The notes under the pieces were generated by a model that was given only the letters and a program-made list of their open reading frames with translations, made no database searches and was not told the DNA's origin. A DNA stretch of 34,400 nt from JBBQXY01 sp051004815 (lineage in GTDB: Bacteria; Chloroflexota; Ktedonobacteria; Ktedonobacterales; Ktedonobacteraceae), in NCBI GenBank assembly GCA_051004815.1, contig JBPCJY010000019.1, positions 1-34,400 on the forward strand, given 5' to 3'. Of this stretch, positions 16,003-23,623 are shown in pieces (position 1 is the first letter of the stretch; every line of letters begins with the position of its first letter). The position numbers and the translations under genes were made by a program.

Positions 16003-17055
16003 TTAGCTGGTCGGTCGTACCTCAAGCAATAGAAACATCACCTCGAGCAGGTTGCGCTCGTCCGTGTTATTTAGCCGTAAATCTGTCGCACCTAGTGGCG
16101 TCACCAGCGTACCATCCGGGCTTACAGGCAGTGTCGAACGAATCGCTCGCGGATTACCCCCAATCCAATGGACAGGTTCAATGAGCGAGCCTAACGGGAC
16201 AGAGATGGCGATATAGTGACCGCGCAATGTCTCATCCAGATCGTGCAGATGCAATTCAATAATATCTTCTGTTTGTGTAATACTGCCTTCCAATAAATGC
16301 GACTGCAAATAAATGGTCGGTGGCTCCGTTGGCGTACTTGACGCACCCGCGAAGCGTGTTGCTGTATCAGCTTTGCGCATTACTTTGCCGTGCCGTGTTC
16401 CACCAGCACCCATCAACGGCGCATAAGAGCGTGTCGCAGGTGCTTGTACCGCGCTGTCGGCTATGTTTTCGGTGAGGGTCGCTACCCGTACCAGGTCTTG
16501 TAACGCCTTGACACGTAAACCACTTTGTGTAAGCTGTGCACTTACGCGCATCGCCATTTGCAAGAGTGAGCGAGCCTCTGCCTGCCCATCGGTGTGTTCG
16601 TGACGAGCCAGGCGTAGTACCGCTTCGGCCTGCGTAATTAATAGCTGACAGAAATGTACCGGTGCCGCCACGGCTATAGAGGCCAGCGGACGTGTTCCCT
16701 GGTTGACATTGGGAATTTCAGGAGTAGTGAGGGCATAACCCAGCGCATCATAGAGCTCACAATACGCCTCACGACAAGGGTCGCACATCGCTAAATGATA
16801 GAGCAATGGAGCATACTGCCCCGTGGCCCGCGCATCATTGTGTAGAAGAGCCGCAATAAAATCGGGCAACTGCCGATAGAAATGAGGGTGATAGTCACCA
16901 ACCGAGACGAGCTCAAAAGCGTTGGCATCGTCCTCCGCTGTTGTTTTTCCAGATGCTTGTTCAGGTAAGACGAAGACATGCTGTAACCATCGTGCCAGGT
17001 TTTCATACTTGCGATCCCCCTGGGGTATATTTTCAAATTGATTGTTCTCGTTCAT
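16003..17055 (-). CDS. Zinc-finger (anti-sigma-like) protein paired with sigma-like gene
   Basis: The protein has 350 residues. HLAMCDPCREAYC at residues 87-99 gives the H-x3-C-x2-C pattern of zinc-binding anti-sigma factors (ZAS), with one extra cysteine. No membrane helix is evident, so it would be a soluble anti-sigma or regulatory partner. The middle is alpha-helical. The last 110 residues, from about TEPPTIYLQSHLLEG to LLEVRPTS, look like a beta-rich domain that I do not recognise. AGGAAGG lies 7 bases before ATG 17055. It starts 26 bp after the sigma-like gene on the same strand, the arrangement typical of sigma/anti-sigma operons. Calling it an anti-sigma factor is inference from the motif and the context. 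Confidence 0.65.
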   Translation of the reverse strand: MNENNQFENIPQGDRKYENLARWLQHVFVLPEQASGKTTAEDDANAFELVSVGDYHPHFYRQLPDFIAALLHNDARATGQYAPLLYHLAMCDPCREAYCELYDALGYALTTPEIPNVNQGTRPLASIAVAAPVHFCQLLITQAEAVLRLARHEHTDGQAEARSLLQMAMRVSAQLTQSGLRVKALQDLVRVATLTENIADSAVQAPATRSYAPLMGAGGTRHGKVMRKADTATRFAGASSTPTEPPTIYLQSHLLEGSITQTEDIIELHLHDLDETLRGHYIAISVPLGSLIEPVHWIGGNPRAIRSTLPVSPDGTLVTPLGATDLRLNNTDERNLLEVMFLLLEVRPTS

Positions 17056-17081
17056 GAATTGACCTTCCTGAGCATGCTGGG

Positions 17082-17999
17082 CTACTCTTCCTCATCCTTA
17101 TAGAAACGCTGTAAACGTTTCATCTGGTCAGCAGTGACATGGACGACATCGGTGTCATACCAATTGAGATAGCCTTCAACTACCAGTTCATTCAGGCCCG
17201 TCCGCACATCGCCTTGTGAAAGGTGCTCGTGTGCCAGGGTCTGAATATCCACTCTGTACTCTTGTGCGTTCGTCGAACGCACTCCATACTCTGTCAGACG
17301 CAAAGCAACGGTAACTGTCAAATGACTACTTTGTTGTTGCAAACAATGCCTGAGCTTCTTATGAGCATGGTCTTTGTGCTGACTGATATGTGCAAGGGTG
17401 AGATTTTCCAGGGCGTGGGGGTCCTCTTCTTTCACTTCCTCAATAACTGTGTACAATAATTCGGTCGCGCCGAATTCATCGAGTTCTTGTAGCATAGCCT
17501 GTAATTGTCGAGGCGCGGCACTGAGAGTCTTGAGACAATGTTTCAGGATGTTGCGCAAATCTTGTTGTGAAGCTAATTGCAACGTTGCCTCTTCAGGTGT
17601 GGCAAATGGTGGCGGTCCCCACACCGTCTCAACCACCTCATTGAACGGATCATCTTCTCCTGCTGAGACAGCTGCCGACTCCAGTTCAGCCATAGAACTG
17701 ACGAGTACACGGCGTTTTCTCAGTCGGTCTATCGCTTTGTTCTTGATACTGCGATTCAGAAAGGCATAGAATTGTGCATCAGTCAGGTGGTCAAGCATGT
17801 TCAGCGGTGTTCTAGCTTCACCCCCCAACAGCCCCAAACGTACCAATTGTTCAACTACATGTCCAACGACGATATCCAGCTCGTTACCATCGTATTTGAG
17901 CGAGCCTAAAAAGCGTTGGGCGTGCCGACTGAGATGTGTATAGAGGGCGGGATAGGTCTCCTCCGCCTTATATCTCAGGTCGTGTGCCGTAAATGGCAT
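17082..17999 (-). CDS. Divergent sigma-70-like protein with extra C-terminal domain
   Basis: This is a 305-residue protein. FLNRSIKNKAIDRLRKRR at residues 80-97 closely resembles sigma region 2 (the N-x-AID-x-LR-x-RR core that binds polymerase and the -10 element). A weak region 4 may run from about 140 to 225. It is interrupted by an acidic insert (FGATELLYTVIEEVKEEDPH), and TLAHISQHKDHAHKKLRHCL is a candidate helix-turn-helix. The last 80 residues (VALRLTEYGVRSTNAQEYRV and onward) look like an added winged-helix domain. Normal ECF factors are about 180-200 residues long, so this is an enlarged, atypical member. ATG 17999 has GGAGG 7 bases upstream; the frame to 18032 has no site. The next gene encodes a ZAS-type protein. 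Function is inferred, not proven. Confidence 0.65.
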   Translation of the reverse strand: MPFTAHDLRYKAEETYPALYTHLSRHAQRFLGSLKYDGNELDIVVGHVVEQLVRLGLLGGEARTPLNMLDHLTDAQFYAFLNRSIKNKAIDRLRKRRVLVSSMAELESAAVSAGEDDPFNEVVETVWGPPPFATPEEATLQLASQQDLRNILKHCLKTLSAAPRQLQAMLQELDEFGATELLYTVIEEVKEEDPHALENLTLAHISQHKDHAHKKLRHCLQQQSSHLTVTVALRLTEYGVRSTNAQEYRVDIQTLAHEHLSQGDVRTGLNELVVEGYLNWYDTDVVHVTADQMKRLQRFYKDEEE

Positions 18000-18016
18000 A
18001 CGAGAACCTCCGAACT

Positions 18017-18047
18017 GCCCATCCATCTGCACAGTCTATTGATGGGC
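18017..18047 (-). promoter_or_regulatory. Leader hairpin of sigma-like gene
   Basis: GCCCATC (18017-18023) and GATGGGC (18041-18047) form a perfect 7-bp inverted repeat with 17 bases between, immediately upstream of the ribosome binding site. It could modulate translation of the sigma-like gene. Confidence 0.4.
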
Positions 18048-18048
18048 C

Positions 18049-18104
18049 TTCGTTTCTATACTTGAGAACGAACTTCACATGCTCTCTAAATTGTACCTGA
18101 GAAC
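18049..18104 (-). promoter_or_regulatory. Repeated GTTCTCARGTA motif and dyad upstream of sigma-like gene
   Basis: On the minus strand, GTTCTCAGGTA (18104-18094) and GTTCTCAAGTA (18069-18059) are direct repeats 35 bp apart. The second lies inside a dyad TTCGTT-N12-AACGAA (18049-18072). Paired elements like these may be promoter boxes for the sigma-like protein itself or operators. No classical -35/-10 pair is clear. Confidence 0.4.
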
Positions 18105-18120
18105 AGCGTCATAAGCAAAT

Positions 18121-18167
18121 GAAAGGCGTCCCTACACAGAATACTTCTTGCTGTAGGGACGCCTTTC
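18121..18167 (-). terminator. Long hairpin between XRE-TPR copy 2 and sigma-like gene
   Basis: GAAAGGCGTCCCTACA (18121-18136) and its exact complement (18152-18167) form a 16-bp stem with a 15-base loop. On the minus strand the stem is followed by ATTTGCTTATG, a weak T tract. It can terminate transcripts coming from the XRE-TPR gene. Its TGTAGGGACG end also matches the GTAGGG-headed intergenic repeat family. Confidence 0.6.
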
Positions 18168-18178
18168 ACTGCACTAGC

Positions 18179-18201
18179 GCACACCAAACGGAGAGGTGTG
18201 C
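18179..18201 (-). terminator. Short hairpin after XRE-TPR copy 2
   Basis: GCACACC (18179-18185) and GGTGTGC (18195-18201) make a perfect 7-bp stem with a 9-base loop, 9 bp beyond the stop codon of the minus-strand regulator gene. There is no T run. It probably acts together with the larger hairpin at 18121 as a transcript end. Confidence 0.45.
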
Positions 18202-18210
18202 ATTCCTGGG

Positions 18211-19596
18211 CTACTCCAGGTCTCCTCTTTTTCCTTTACGCTGATGATCGTATGCCTTTTTAATGGCATTCAAGCTGCGCTGCACCTCGCCGCGCTCTTC
18301 CAACAGATTCGCGAAGCGAAAGTATGCCCCAGCGGTAATTTCATGGGCGTGCGAAGAATCAAGTAACGTGAGGGCCTGAGTGAAGAGGTCATCGGCGGCA
18401 GTGTAATCACCCGTCTGGTGTTTCAGCTGAGCCAGCGCGATGAGGGCCTGCCCCTGCGCTTGTGCATCATCGCTGATGCGAGCAAACTTGAGAGCTTCCT
18501 GAGCCTCTTCTTCTGCCGCGTCTGTCTTGCCGCGCTTTAACAGCAATTCCGCCAGCGATGTGTGACACGTAGAAGCGGAAATGGCATCATTGAGTTCATG
18601 CTCAATGGCAATCGCCCTACGATATTCACTTTCTGCCTCGTCGAGGTTGTTCTGCTTTTCGAGCGTTTTGCCCAAGCGTTGGTGGGTTAATCCAACCAGC
18701 CTTTGCTCATCACGCATCTCGTATAAGGCCAGGCTTCGTAACGCGTACTCACGCGATATCGTCAGCTTCCCGGCAGCCTTATAGTTCAGGCTGATCTCCA
18801 TGTACTTCTGGGCGTAACTCTTGCTATCCCGTCCCAGCGCATCGAATATTTCGAGAGCACGATGATAATATTTCACAGCATTGTCAATATCACCAAGTCT
18901 GAAATAGTCATTCGCTAAGTGACTGAATACAGAGAGAGAAAACACGGGATCATTGATTTGACCATTTTCAATCGCGGTGCAACAACGAAAATGGTTCTCC
19001 ATTGCTAATGTATAATTGTACAGTTCAAAGTAAGCTTTACCGAGTAGATTGCGGGCGCGTTCAATGTACTCAACATCGTTCAGACCTTCACCCTGCGTGA
19101 CGGCTGCACGTAAATCGACCACAGCTTCCTGGAACTCGTGAGCTCCCAGGTGTATTTGGCCTTTGAGGAGGTATAAACGATAGACTTGATCGGTGGTAAT
19201 ACGCTCTGCTTGAATGGGTGCTAGCAGCTGCTCCGCCTGTGCAAAAGCACCTTGTTGGACAAGAACACTTCCTTGGAGTAAATCGATGTCAATCTTTTGG
19301 TCTGGACCAGAGTCGGCAGGGGAGTAGCCAACCGCACGCGCTTCCGCGGCACCAGATGGAGACCCTTCTAAGAGGAAAGTCAGGGGAACATCTAAGCGTT
19401 TCGCGAGTATGGAGAGGGCTTTGAGGGAAGGTCGAATCTTTCCGCGCTCAATGGCGGATATATAGGAAATGGAAAATTCGGGCGCGGCTAATTGAGCTTG
19501 GGTCATACCAAGTTTGGTGCGAACTTCCCTGATATTTGTACCAACTCGAGCTGCAACCGCCTTACCGACGTTTGCAGTTTCAATAGATGGGGGCAT
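18211..19596 (-). CDS. XRE-family HTH regulator with TPR sensor domain (copy 2)
   Basis: This 461-residue regulator has the same layout as the one at 13987-15339. The Cro/C1-type HTH covers about residues 17-75 (MTQAQLAAPEFSISYISAIE, then RGKIRPSLKALSILAKRL). About eight TPR units follow up to residue 450, such as HLANDYFRLGDIDNAVKYYH and a LGKTLEKQNNLDEAESEYRR unit. The TPR part resembles RRNPP-type and MalT/Rap-like sensors, which recognise peptides or partner proteins. AAGGAAG lies 6 bases before ATG 19596. A dyad with a possible promoter sits 50-100 bp upstream. Two hairpins follow the stop codon, so it seems to be monocistronic. The ligand and target are unknown. Confidence 0.88.
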   Translation of the reverse strand: MPPSIETANVGKAVAARVGTNIREVRTKLGMTQAQLAAPEFSISYISAIERGKIRPSLKALSILAKRLDVPLTFLLEGSPSGAAEARAVGYSPADSGPDQKIDIDLLQGSVLVQQGAFAQAEQLLAPIQAERITTDQVYRLYLLKGQIHLGAHEFQEAVVDLRAAVTQGEGLNDVEYIERARNLLGKAYFELYNYTLAMENHFRCCTAIENGQINDPVFSLSVFSHLANDYFRLGDIDNAVKYYHRALEIFDALGRDSKSYAQKYMEISLNYKAAGKLTISREYALRSLALYEMRDEQRLVGLTHQRLGKTLEKQNNLDEAESEYRRAIAIEHELNDAISASTCHTSLAELLLKRGKTDAAEEEAQEALKFARISDDAQAQGQALIALAQLKHQTGDYTAADDLFTQALTLLDSSHAHEITAGAYFRFANLLEERGEVQRSLNAIKKAYDHQRKGKRGDLE

Positions 19597-19648
19597 AAAT
19601 GCTTCCTTTCAAATTTTCAAACTTTACAGAGTCTTCCTTTCAGCGGTT

Positions 19649-19696
19649 CTAGAATTTCTATCATTTCTAGCATAAGAATTGATGGCGAGCCTTCAA
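19649..19696 (-). promoter_or_regulatory. Promoter and dyad of XRE-TPR copy 2
   Basis: On the minus strand, TTGAAG (19696-19691), 16 bases and TATGCT (19674-19669) form a plausible promoter. The dyad CTAGAA-N10-TTCTAG (19649-19670) touches the -10 box, so a bound regulator would block or adjust transcription. Confidence 0.45.
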
Positions 19697-20329
19697 AAGT
19701 AAGCAAGATCAATTCTTTATAGTAGGCTAATAGATTTGACAAACTACTGAAACAGCACTCAGATTTCAGATGTCAAACGCCTTGCACTTTCTCTTTCCGA
19801 AAACACAAAAAACCTTGCCAGCTTCTCAATCTTTTAAGAAAGGGTAGCTTGCCAAGGTTATCATGTTTTTATTGCTGTAGCTATTCAGTAAGCGATGGAG
19901 AGAGAGATTGTATTTCTGCCAGAATACACTATCCCAGAGATACGGAATTGTATATCCGCGCCTCGTACTTCTCTCATGCAGCCATTTGCGATTTAATTCG
20001 CAACCTGAGATGCTACAAAAGGTGTAAAGTCCGTAAACGTCTAACATTTGCCATTAGCATAACATAAAATAACCCAAAAATCAATACTTAAGTAAGCTAT
20101 TATAGTTGAATCCTATTGACACAGAAAAGAAGAATTTGATAACTGAAAAAAACACAAAAAAGCCCTCCCTTATGTACGTAAAAAATCCAATTTTTTAAAT
20201 ACACAATGAGAATTCGCTTGAATGTAATACTCTCAAGCACATGGCTCTATAATTATATAGCACCCTTTATTATATATTTTAGGAAGATTTAAAATATATA
20301 GCTCTTTCTATCATGAAAGACAGCCCAGA

Positions 20330-20354
20330 AGTACTAGCACCTGGTACTAGTACT
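20330..20354. promoter_or_regulatory. Dyad AGTACTAG-N9-CTAGTACT
   Basis: This is a perfect 8-bp inverted repeat whose core, TAGCACCTGGTACTA, resembles the TAGCACCCTGTGCTA dyad inside the nuo promoter (11 of 15 positions). It may be an upstream operator for the same regulator. It lies inside a 33-codon open frame that is not otherwise supported. Confidence 0.4.
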
Positions 20355-20556
20355 GGCAAGATTATCAAGCCTTCTATTTGGATAGATATTTTAGCAAATG
20401 GTGTTGGTTTTTAGATGCCACCAATACAATCAAACATATCAGAATATTCGATACCTCAAATATTCTTTTATTGAGTAGTTATAGCACAAAAAGCTAGAGT
20501 ACACAAGGCAAGCGATTAGTAAAAGAGGTATAAGCAAGAGAGAAGCCAACGCTGAT

Positions 20557-20585
20557 TTGACACACATAGCACCCTGTGCTACGAT
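20557..20585 (+). promoter_or_regulatory. nuo operon promoter with operator-like dyad
   Basis: TTGACA (20557-20562), 17 bases, TACGAT (20580-20585). The spacer carries the perfect dyad TAGCAC-CCT-GTGCTA (20567-20581), overlapping the start of the -10 box, so a repressor bound there would occlude polymerase. It lies about 100 bp upstream of nuoA. Confidence 0.7.
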
Positions 20586-20685
20586 ACGACTTGAGGTAGT
20601 GTACAGAAGACACTAGTGGTGGCACACAGTTGGTGCGCCATTTGGACGATAAGACATATATTATTTAGGAATGAAGGATCCCGCC

Positions 20686-21036
20686 ATGGGAACGCTCCCA
20701 ATTTTTGTGTTAGTGACGCTGGCTGTCCTCTTTGGCATTCTTGTGATGGTGCTCACGCGGTTTCTGGGTCCTAAGAAGCCATCGGCGGAGAAGCTCGCGC
20801 CTTATGAATGTGGCATACAAGAGATCGAAGCACCCAAGCGGCGTTTTCCGGTCAAGTACCTCTTGACTGGCATGCTCTTTATTGCCTTTGACATTGAAAT
20901 CGTGTCTTTTTACCCATTAGCCATCTTACTACATAAGTTAGGTCTCCTCGGACTGATCGAATTGCTCGTCTTCTTGCTGGTTCTCACAGTTGGCTATATC
21001 TATGTCTGGCGGAAGGGAGCGTTTACATGGGAGTAA
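20686..21036 (+). CDS. nuoA: NADH-quinone oxidoreductase subunit A
   Basis: NuoA is a small membrane subunit of complex I at the junction with the peripheral arm. It has 116 residues and three hydrophobic helices. The conserved loop KLAPYECGIQEIEAP carries the family cysteine, and LLTGMLFIAFDIEIVSFYPL is the classic second-helix motif with the acidic pair. ATG 20686 was chosen because AAGGA lies 7 bases before it. The ATG at 20671 has its AGGA directly adjacent and is less likely. It overlaps nuoB by 10 bp and is the first gene of the operon. Confidence 0.95.
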   Translation: MGTLPIFVLVTLAVLFGILVMVLTRFLGPKKPSAEKLAPYECGIQEIEAPKRRFPVKYLLTGMLFIAFDIEIVSFYPLAILLHKLGLLGLIELLVFLLVLTVGYIYVWRKGAFTWE

Positions 21037-21623
21037 AGAACCCCTGGGAGCCAGTGCAAACTGTCTCCAACACACAGACGTCGAGGAGACGCGAGTTGCA
21101 TGTCAAAAATGGCGATTTCGGCATTCTCACCACCCAGGTCAACAGGTTTATCGACTGGGGACGCAGTTCATCGCTATGGCCGGTCTCCTTTGGCCTGGCT
21201 TGTTGTGCCATTGAGATGATGTCCACCAGTGCCGACCGTTTTGACATCTCCCGCTTCGGTGCCGAAGTGTTCCGCGCTTCGCCGCGTCAGGCCGATCTGA
21301 TGATTATCGCCGGTCGCTGCTCCATTAAAATGGCACCAGTGCTACGCCAGATTTACGATCAAATGCCAGACCCCAAGTGGGTCATCTCCATGGGCGCGTG
21401 CGCGTCCTGTGGCGGCGTCTTCAATAACTACGCCATCGTACAGGGAGTCGATAAAATCGTACCGGTCGATGTCTTTATTCCCGGCTGTCCGCCAACACCC
21501 GAAATGCTACTCTTTGGGCTGAATGAACTACAGCGCAAAATCCGTGAAGGCATCCCAAATCCACCCGATCCTTTGCAGGAAAGCGGGATGAAATTAGTAG
21601 GACCAATTGGCGAGGAACTGTAA
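21027..21623 (+). CDS. nuoB: NADH-quinone oxidoreductase subunit B
   Basis: NuoB holds cluster N2, the last iron-sulfur centre before quinone. The 198-residue protein has the adjacent ligands in FGLACCAIEMM (C59, C60), then GACASCGG (C125) and IPGCPPTPE (C154), a complete set. FRASPRQADLMIIAG is typical. GGAAGGGAG upstream of ATG 21027 supports the start inside the end of nuoA. The C-terminus is slightly extended and hydrophilic. Confidence 0.97.
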   Translation: MGVKNPWEPVQTVSNTQTSRRRELHVKNGDFGILTTQVNRFIDWGRSSSLWPVSFGLACCAIEMMSTSADRFDISRFGAEVFRASPRQADLMIIAGRCSIKMAPVLRQIYDQMPDPKWVISMGACASCGGVFNNYAIVQGVDKIVPVDVFIPGCPPTPEMLLFGLNELQRKIREGIPNPPDPLQESGMKLVGPIGEEL

Positions 21624-21649
21624 GGGCGAAGTGATAGATCACACGCCCT
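21623..21649 (+). repeat. Hairpin between nuoB and nuoC
   Basis: AGGGCG (21623-21628) pairs with CGCCCT (21644-21649). Inside it GTGAT and ATCAC extend the stem. With no T run it is more likely an mRNA stability or processing element than a terminator. Confidence 0.45.
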
Positions 21650-21685
21650 GCAAATGTATGCTTCTCTCTATAAGGAACGTTTTTT

Positions 21686-22303
21686 ATGGCCATAACAGCA
21701 CTAGCAACAGTTGCGATGGTGCGAGAAAAGTTTCCACAGGCAATTGTTGAAGTTGTCGATTTTCGCGGTGAGCAAACACTTGTGCTCACAGCAGAAAGCC
21801 TGCTAGGGGTTTGCCGCTTTCTACAGAAAAACTTACAATTTACCTTTCTTTCAAGTGTCACAGCCGTCCATTGGCCAGAGCGTTTACCGCGCTTTGATGT
21901 TGTCTATCATCTGCTTTCTATGCCCAACCGCTGCGAGTTACGCCTCAAAGTGCGCATCGGCGCAAGGCGCGAAGAACACCCAGCGGTGTCAACCGTCAGT
22001 GAAGTCTGGCCAGGGGCGAACTGGTACGAACGCGAAGTTTTTGATCTCTTCGGCATTCACTTTACCGGACATCCCGACCTGCGCCGCATCTTGATGCCGA
22101 TGGACTGGACAACATATCCACTGCGCAAAGATTATCCGCTCTCCGGCTTTGACCTACCAGAACCCCATTGGGGTGGTCAAGTACCCTTTGATACTGACCC
22201 CGGCGTGGGCAACCAAACCATGCGCACCATCGGCGGGCGCGAGCTAAACGAGAGCCGCAGCAACATAAGCCAAAAACAAGAGCCAGGCACGAACAAAAAG
22301 TAA
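21686..22303 (+). CDS. nuoC: NADH-quinone oxidoreductase subunit C
   Basis: NuoC is the 30-kDa peripheral-arm subunit that packs against NuoD. Its 205 residues include WPGANWYEREVFDLFGI (family signature), GHPDLRRILMPMDW and PLRKDYPL. It is a separate gene, not fused to nuoD as in E. coli. AAGGAA lies 7-8 bases before ATG 21686. The C-terminal 20 residues are polar and probably disordered. A repeat-bearing 81-bp gap follows before nuoD. Confidence 0.95.
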   Translation: MAITALATVAMVREKFPQAIVEVVDFRGEQTLVLTAESLLGVCRFLQKNLQFTFLSSVTAVHWPERLPRFDVVYHLLSMPNRCELRLKVRIGARREEHPAVSTVSEVWPGANWYEREVFDLFGIHFTGHPDLRRILMPMDWTTYPLRKDYPLSGFDLPEPHWGGQVPFDTDPGVGNQTMRTIGGRELNESRSNISQKQEPGTNKK

Positions 22304-22329
22304 AGGTGTCATACATGCACCCGTGTATA

Positions 22330-22361
22330 GTAGGGACGACCCTCGCGGTCGCCCTGGTGAG
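22330..22361. repeat. GTAGGGAC-headed repeat between nuoC and nuoD
   Basis: AGTAGGGACGACC, CTC, GCGGTCGCCCT form a hairpin-capable unit in the 81-bp gap. It shares the GTAGGG(G/A)C head with repeats at 3312, 18152, 25482 and 29006. This is the commonest style of small palindromic insertion in this window. Confidence 0.6.
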
Positions 22362-22384
22362 CACAAACAAAATATAGGGGCCAT

Positions 22385-23623
22385 ATGCAGCAACAAGAGA
22401 TAGAAAATCTATACACCATTGAGCAGAGCCAGCTGAGCGATGATGGGCAACGACTCGATACCATGACCATCAACATGGGGCCACAGCACCCCAGTACGCA
22501 TGGCGTGCTGCGACTCATCTTGACCATTGAAGGTGAGACCGTTATCAAAGCCGTACCCGATATTGGCTTCCTCCATACCGGTATTGAGAAAACCGCCGAG
22601 GCGAAAACCTATCATCAGGCGTTGGTATTGACCGACCGTATGGACTACCTGGCTCCCCTCAGCAACAACCTGGGGTATGCGCTTGCCGTCGAGAAGCTCT
22701 TAGGCATCGAAGACGAGATCAACGACAAGATCAAGTATACACGCGTTATCCTGGCCGAGCTACAGCGCATCGCCAGTCACCTGGTCTGGTTAGGTACTCA
22801 TGCCATCGACCTGGGGGCGATGAGCGTCTTCCTCTACTGCTTCCGCGAGCGTGAATTGATCCTGGATGTCTTCGAGTATATTTCGGGCGTGCGCATGATG
22901 ACCAGCTATATCTGTCCAGGCGGACTACAGGCCGATCTCCCACCCAAATTTGCCGACAAGGTGCATGCATTTACCAGCATCTTCCCGGCGCGACTACAAG
23001 AGTACCACGACCTGCTAACCAACAACCAACTCTGGCTCGAACGCACCAAAGGCGTCGGACTCTTGAGCGCGGAAGATGCCGTTGCTTATGGTACCAGTGG
23101 CCCCGTGCTACGCGGCAGCGGCGTCGTCTGGGATATCCGCAAAGCATTTCCATATAGTGGCTATGAAAAGTTCGACTTTGATATTCCCGTGGGGTCTAAT
23201 GGCGACGTGTACGACCGCTACCTGGTACGGATGCTGGAAATGGAGCAGAGCCTGAATATTGTCAATCAAGCTCTCGAAGGGCTGCCCGCTGGTCCATACC
23301 GTGTCAGCAACCCCAAGATTGTGCCACCACCCAAATGGCAGATCACCGGCAGCATGGAGGCTCTCATCCACCACTTCAAATTGTTTACCGAGGGCTATCG
23401 TCCACCAATAGGCGAAGTGTATGTGCGTACCGAATCCCCCAAAGGAGAACTTGGCTTCTACATCGTCAGTGATGGAACCGCCAAACCGTACCGGATGCAT
23501 GTGCGTGGTGCTTCATTCGCAAACCTGGAAGCCTTACCATTGATGATTGAGGGGCATTACCTTGCGGACGTGGTCGCGGCCATTGGGAGCATAGATATCG
23601 TGTTAGGTGAGGTTGATCGATGA
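22385..23623 (+). CDS. nuoD: NADH-quinone oxidoreductase subunit D
   Basis: NuoD is the 49-kDa subunit lining the quinone site. Its 412 residues include NMGPQHPSTHGVLRLI (with the quinone-interacting histidine region), GFLHTGIEKTAEAKTYHQAL and TDRMDYLAPLSNN. SPKGELGFYIVSDG and RMHVRGASFANLEALP follow, and the C-terminus ends with the characteristic GEVDR. AGGGG lies about 5 bases before ATG 22385. The stop overlaps the nuoE start (ATGA). Confidence 0.97.
   Translation: MQQQEIENLYTIEQSQLSDDGQRLDTMTINMGPQHPSTHGVLRLILTIEGETVIKAVPDIGFLHTGIEKTAEAKTYHQALVLTDRMDYLAPLSNNLGYALAVEKLLGIEDEINDKIKYTRVILAELQRIASHLVWLGTHAIDLGAMSVFLYCFRERELILDVFEYISGVRMMTSYICPGGLQADLPPKFADKVHAFTSIFPARLQEYHDLLTNNQLWLERTKGVGLLSAEDAVAYGTSGPVLRGSGVVWDIRKAFPYSGYEKFDFDIPVGSNGDVYDRYLVRMLEMEQSLNIVNQALEGLPAGPYRVSNPKIVPPPKWQITGSMEALIHHFKLFTEGYRPPIGEVYVRTESPKGELGFYIVSDGTAKPYRMHVRGASFANLEALPLMIEGHYLADVVAAIGSIDIVLGEVDR

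Larger units (their letters stand above)
19597..20685. other. 1.07-kb AT-rich gene-free region before nuo operon
   Basis: No supported protein gene was seen. The region contains the divergent promoters of the XRE-TPR gene and the nuo operon. It also contains an imperfect dyad AACCTTG/CAAGGTT around 19810-19860. Two further dyads lie at 20330-20354 (AGTACTAG/CTAGTACT) and 20441-20466 (AGAATATT/AATATTCT). A 33-codon open frame occurs at 20313-20414 without a ribosome binding site. The low GC content contrasts sharply with the nuo genes. Confidence 0.6.

Noticed and set aside
19826..20067. Opposed 73- and 72-codon frames in the nuo upstream region
   Set aside because: Both are low-complexity chance frames in AT-rich DNA without ribosome binding sites or recognisable motifs.
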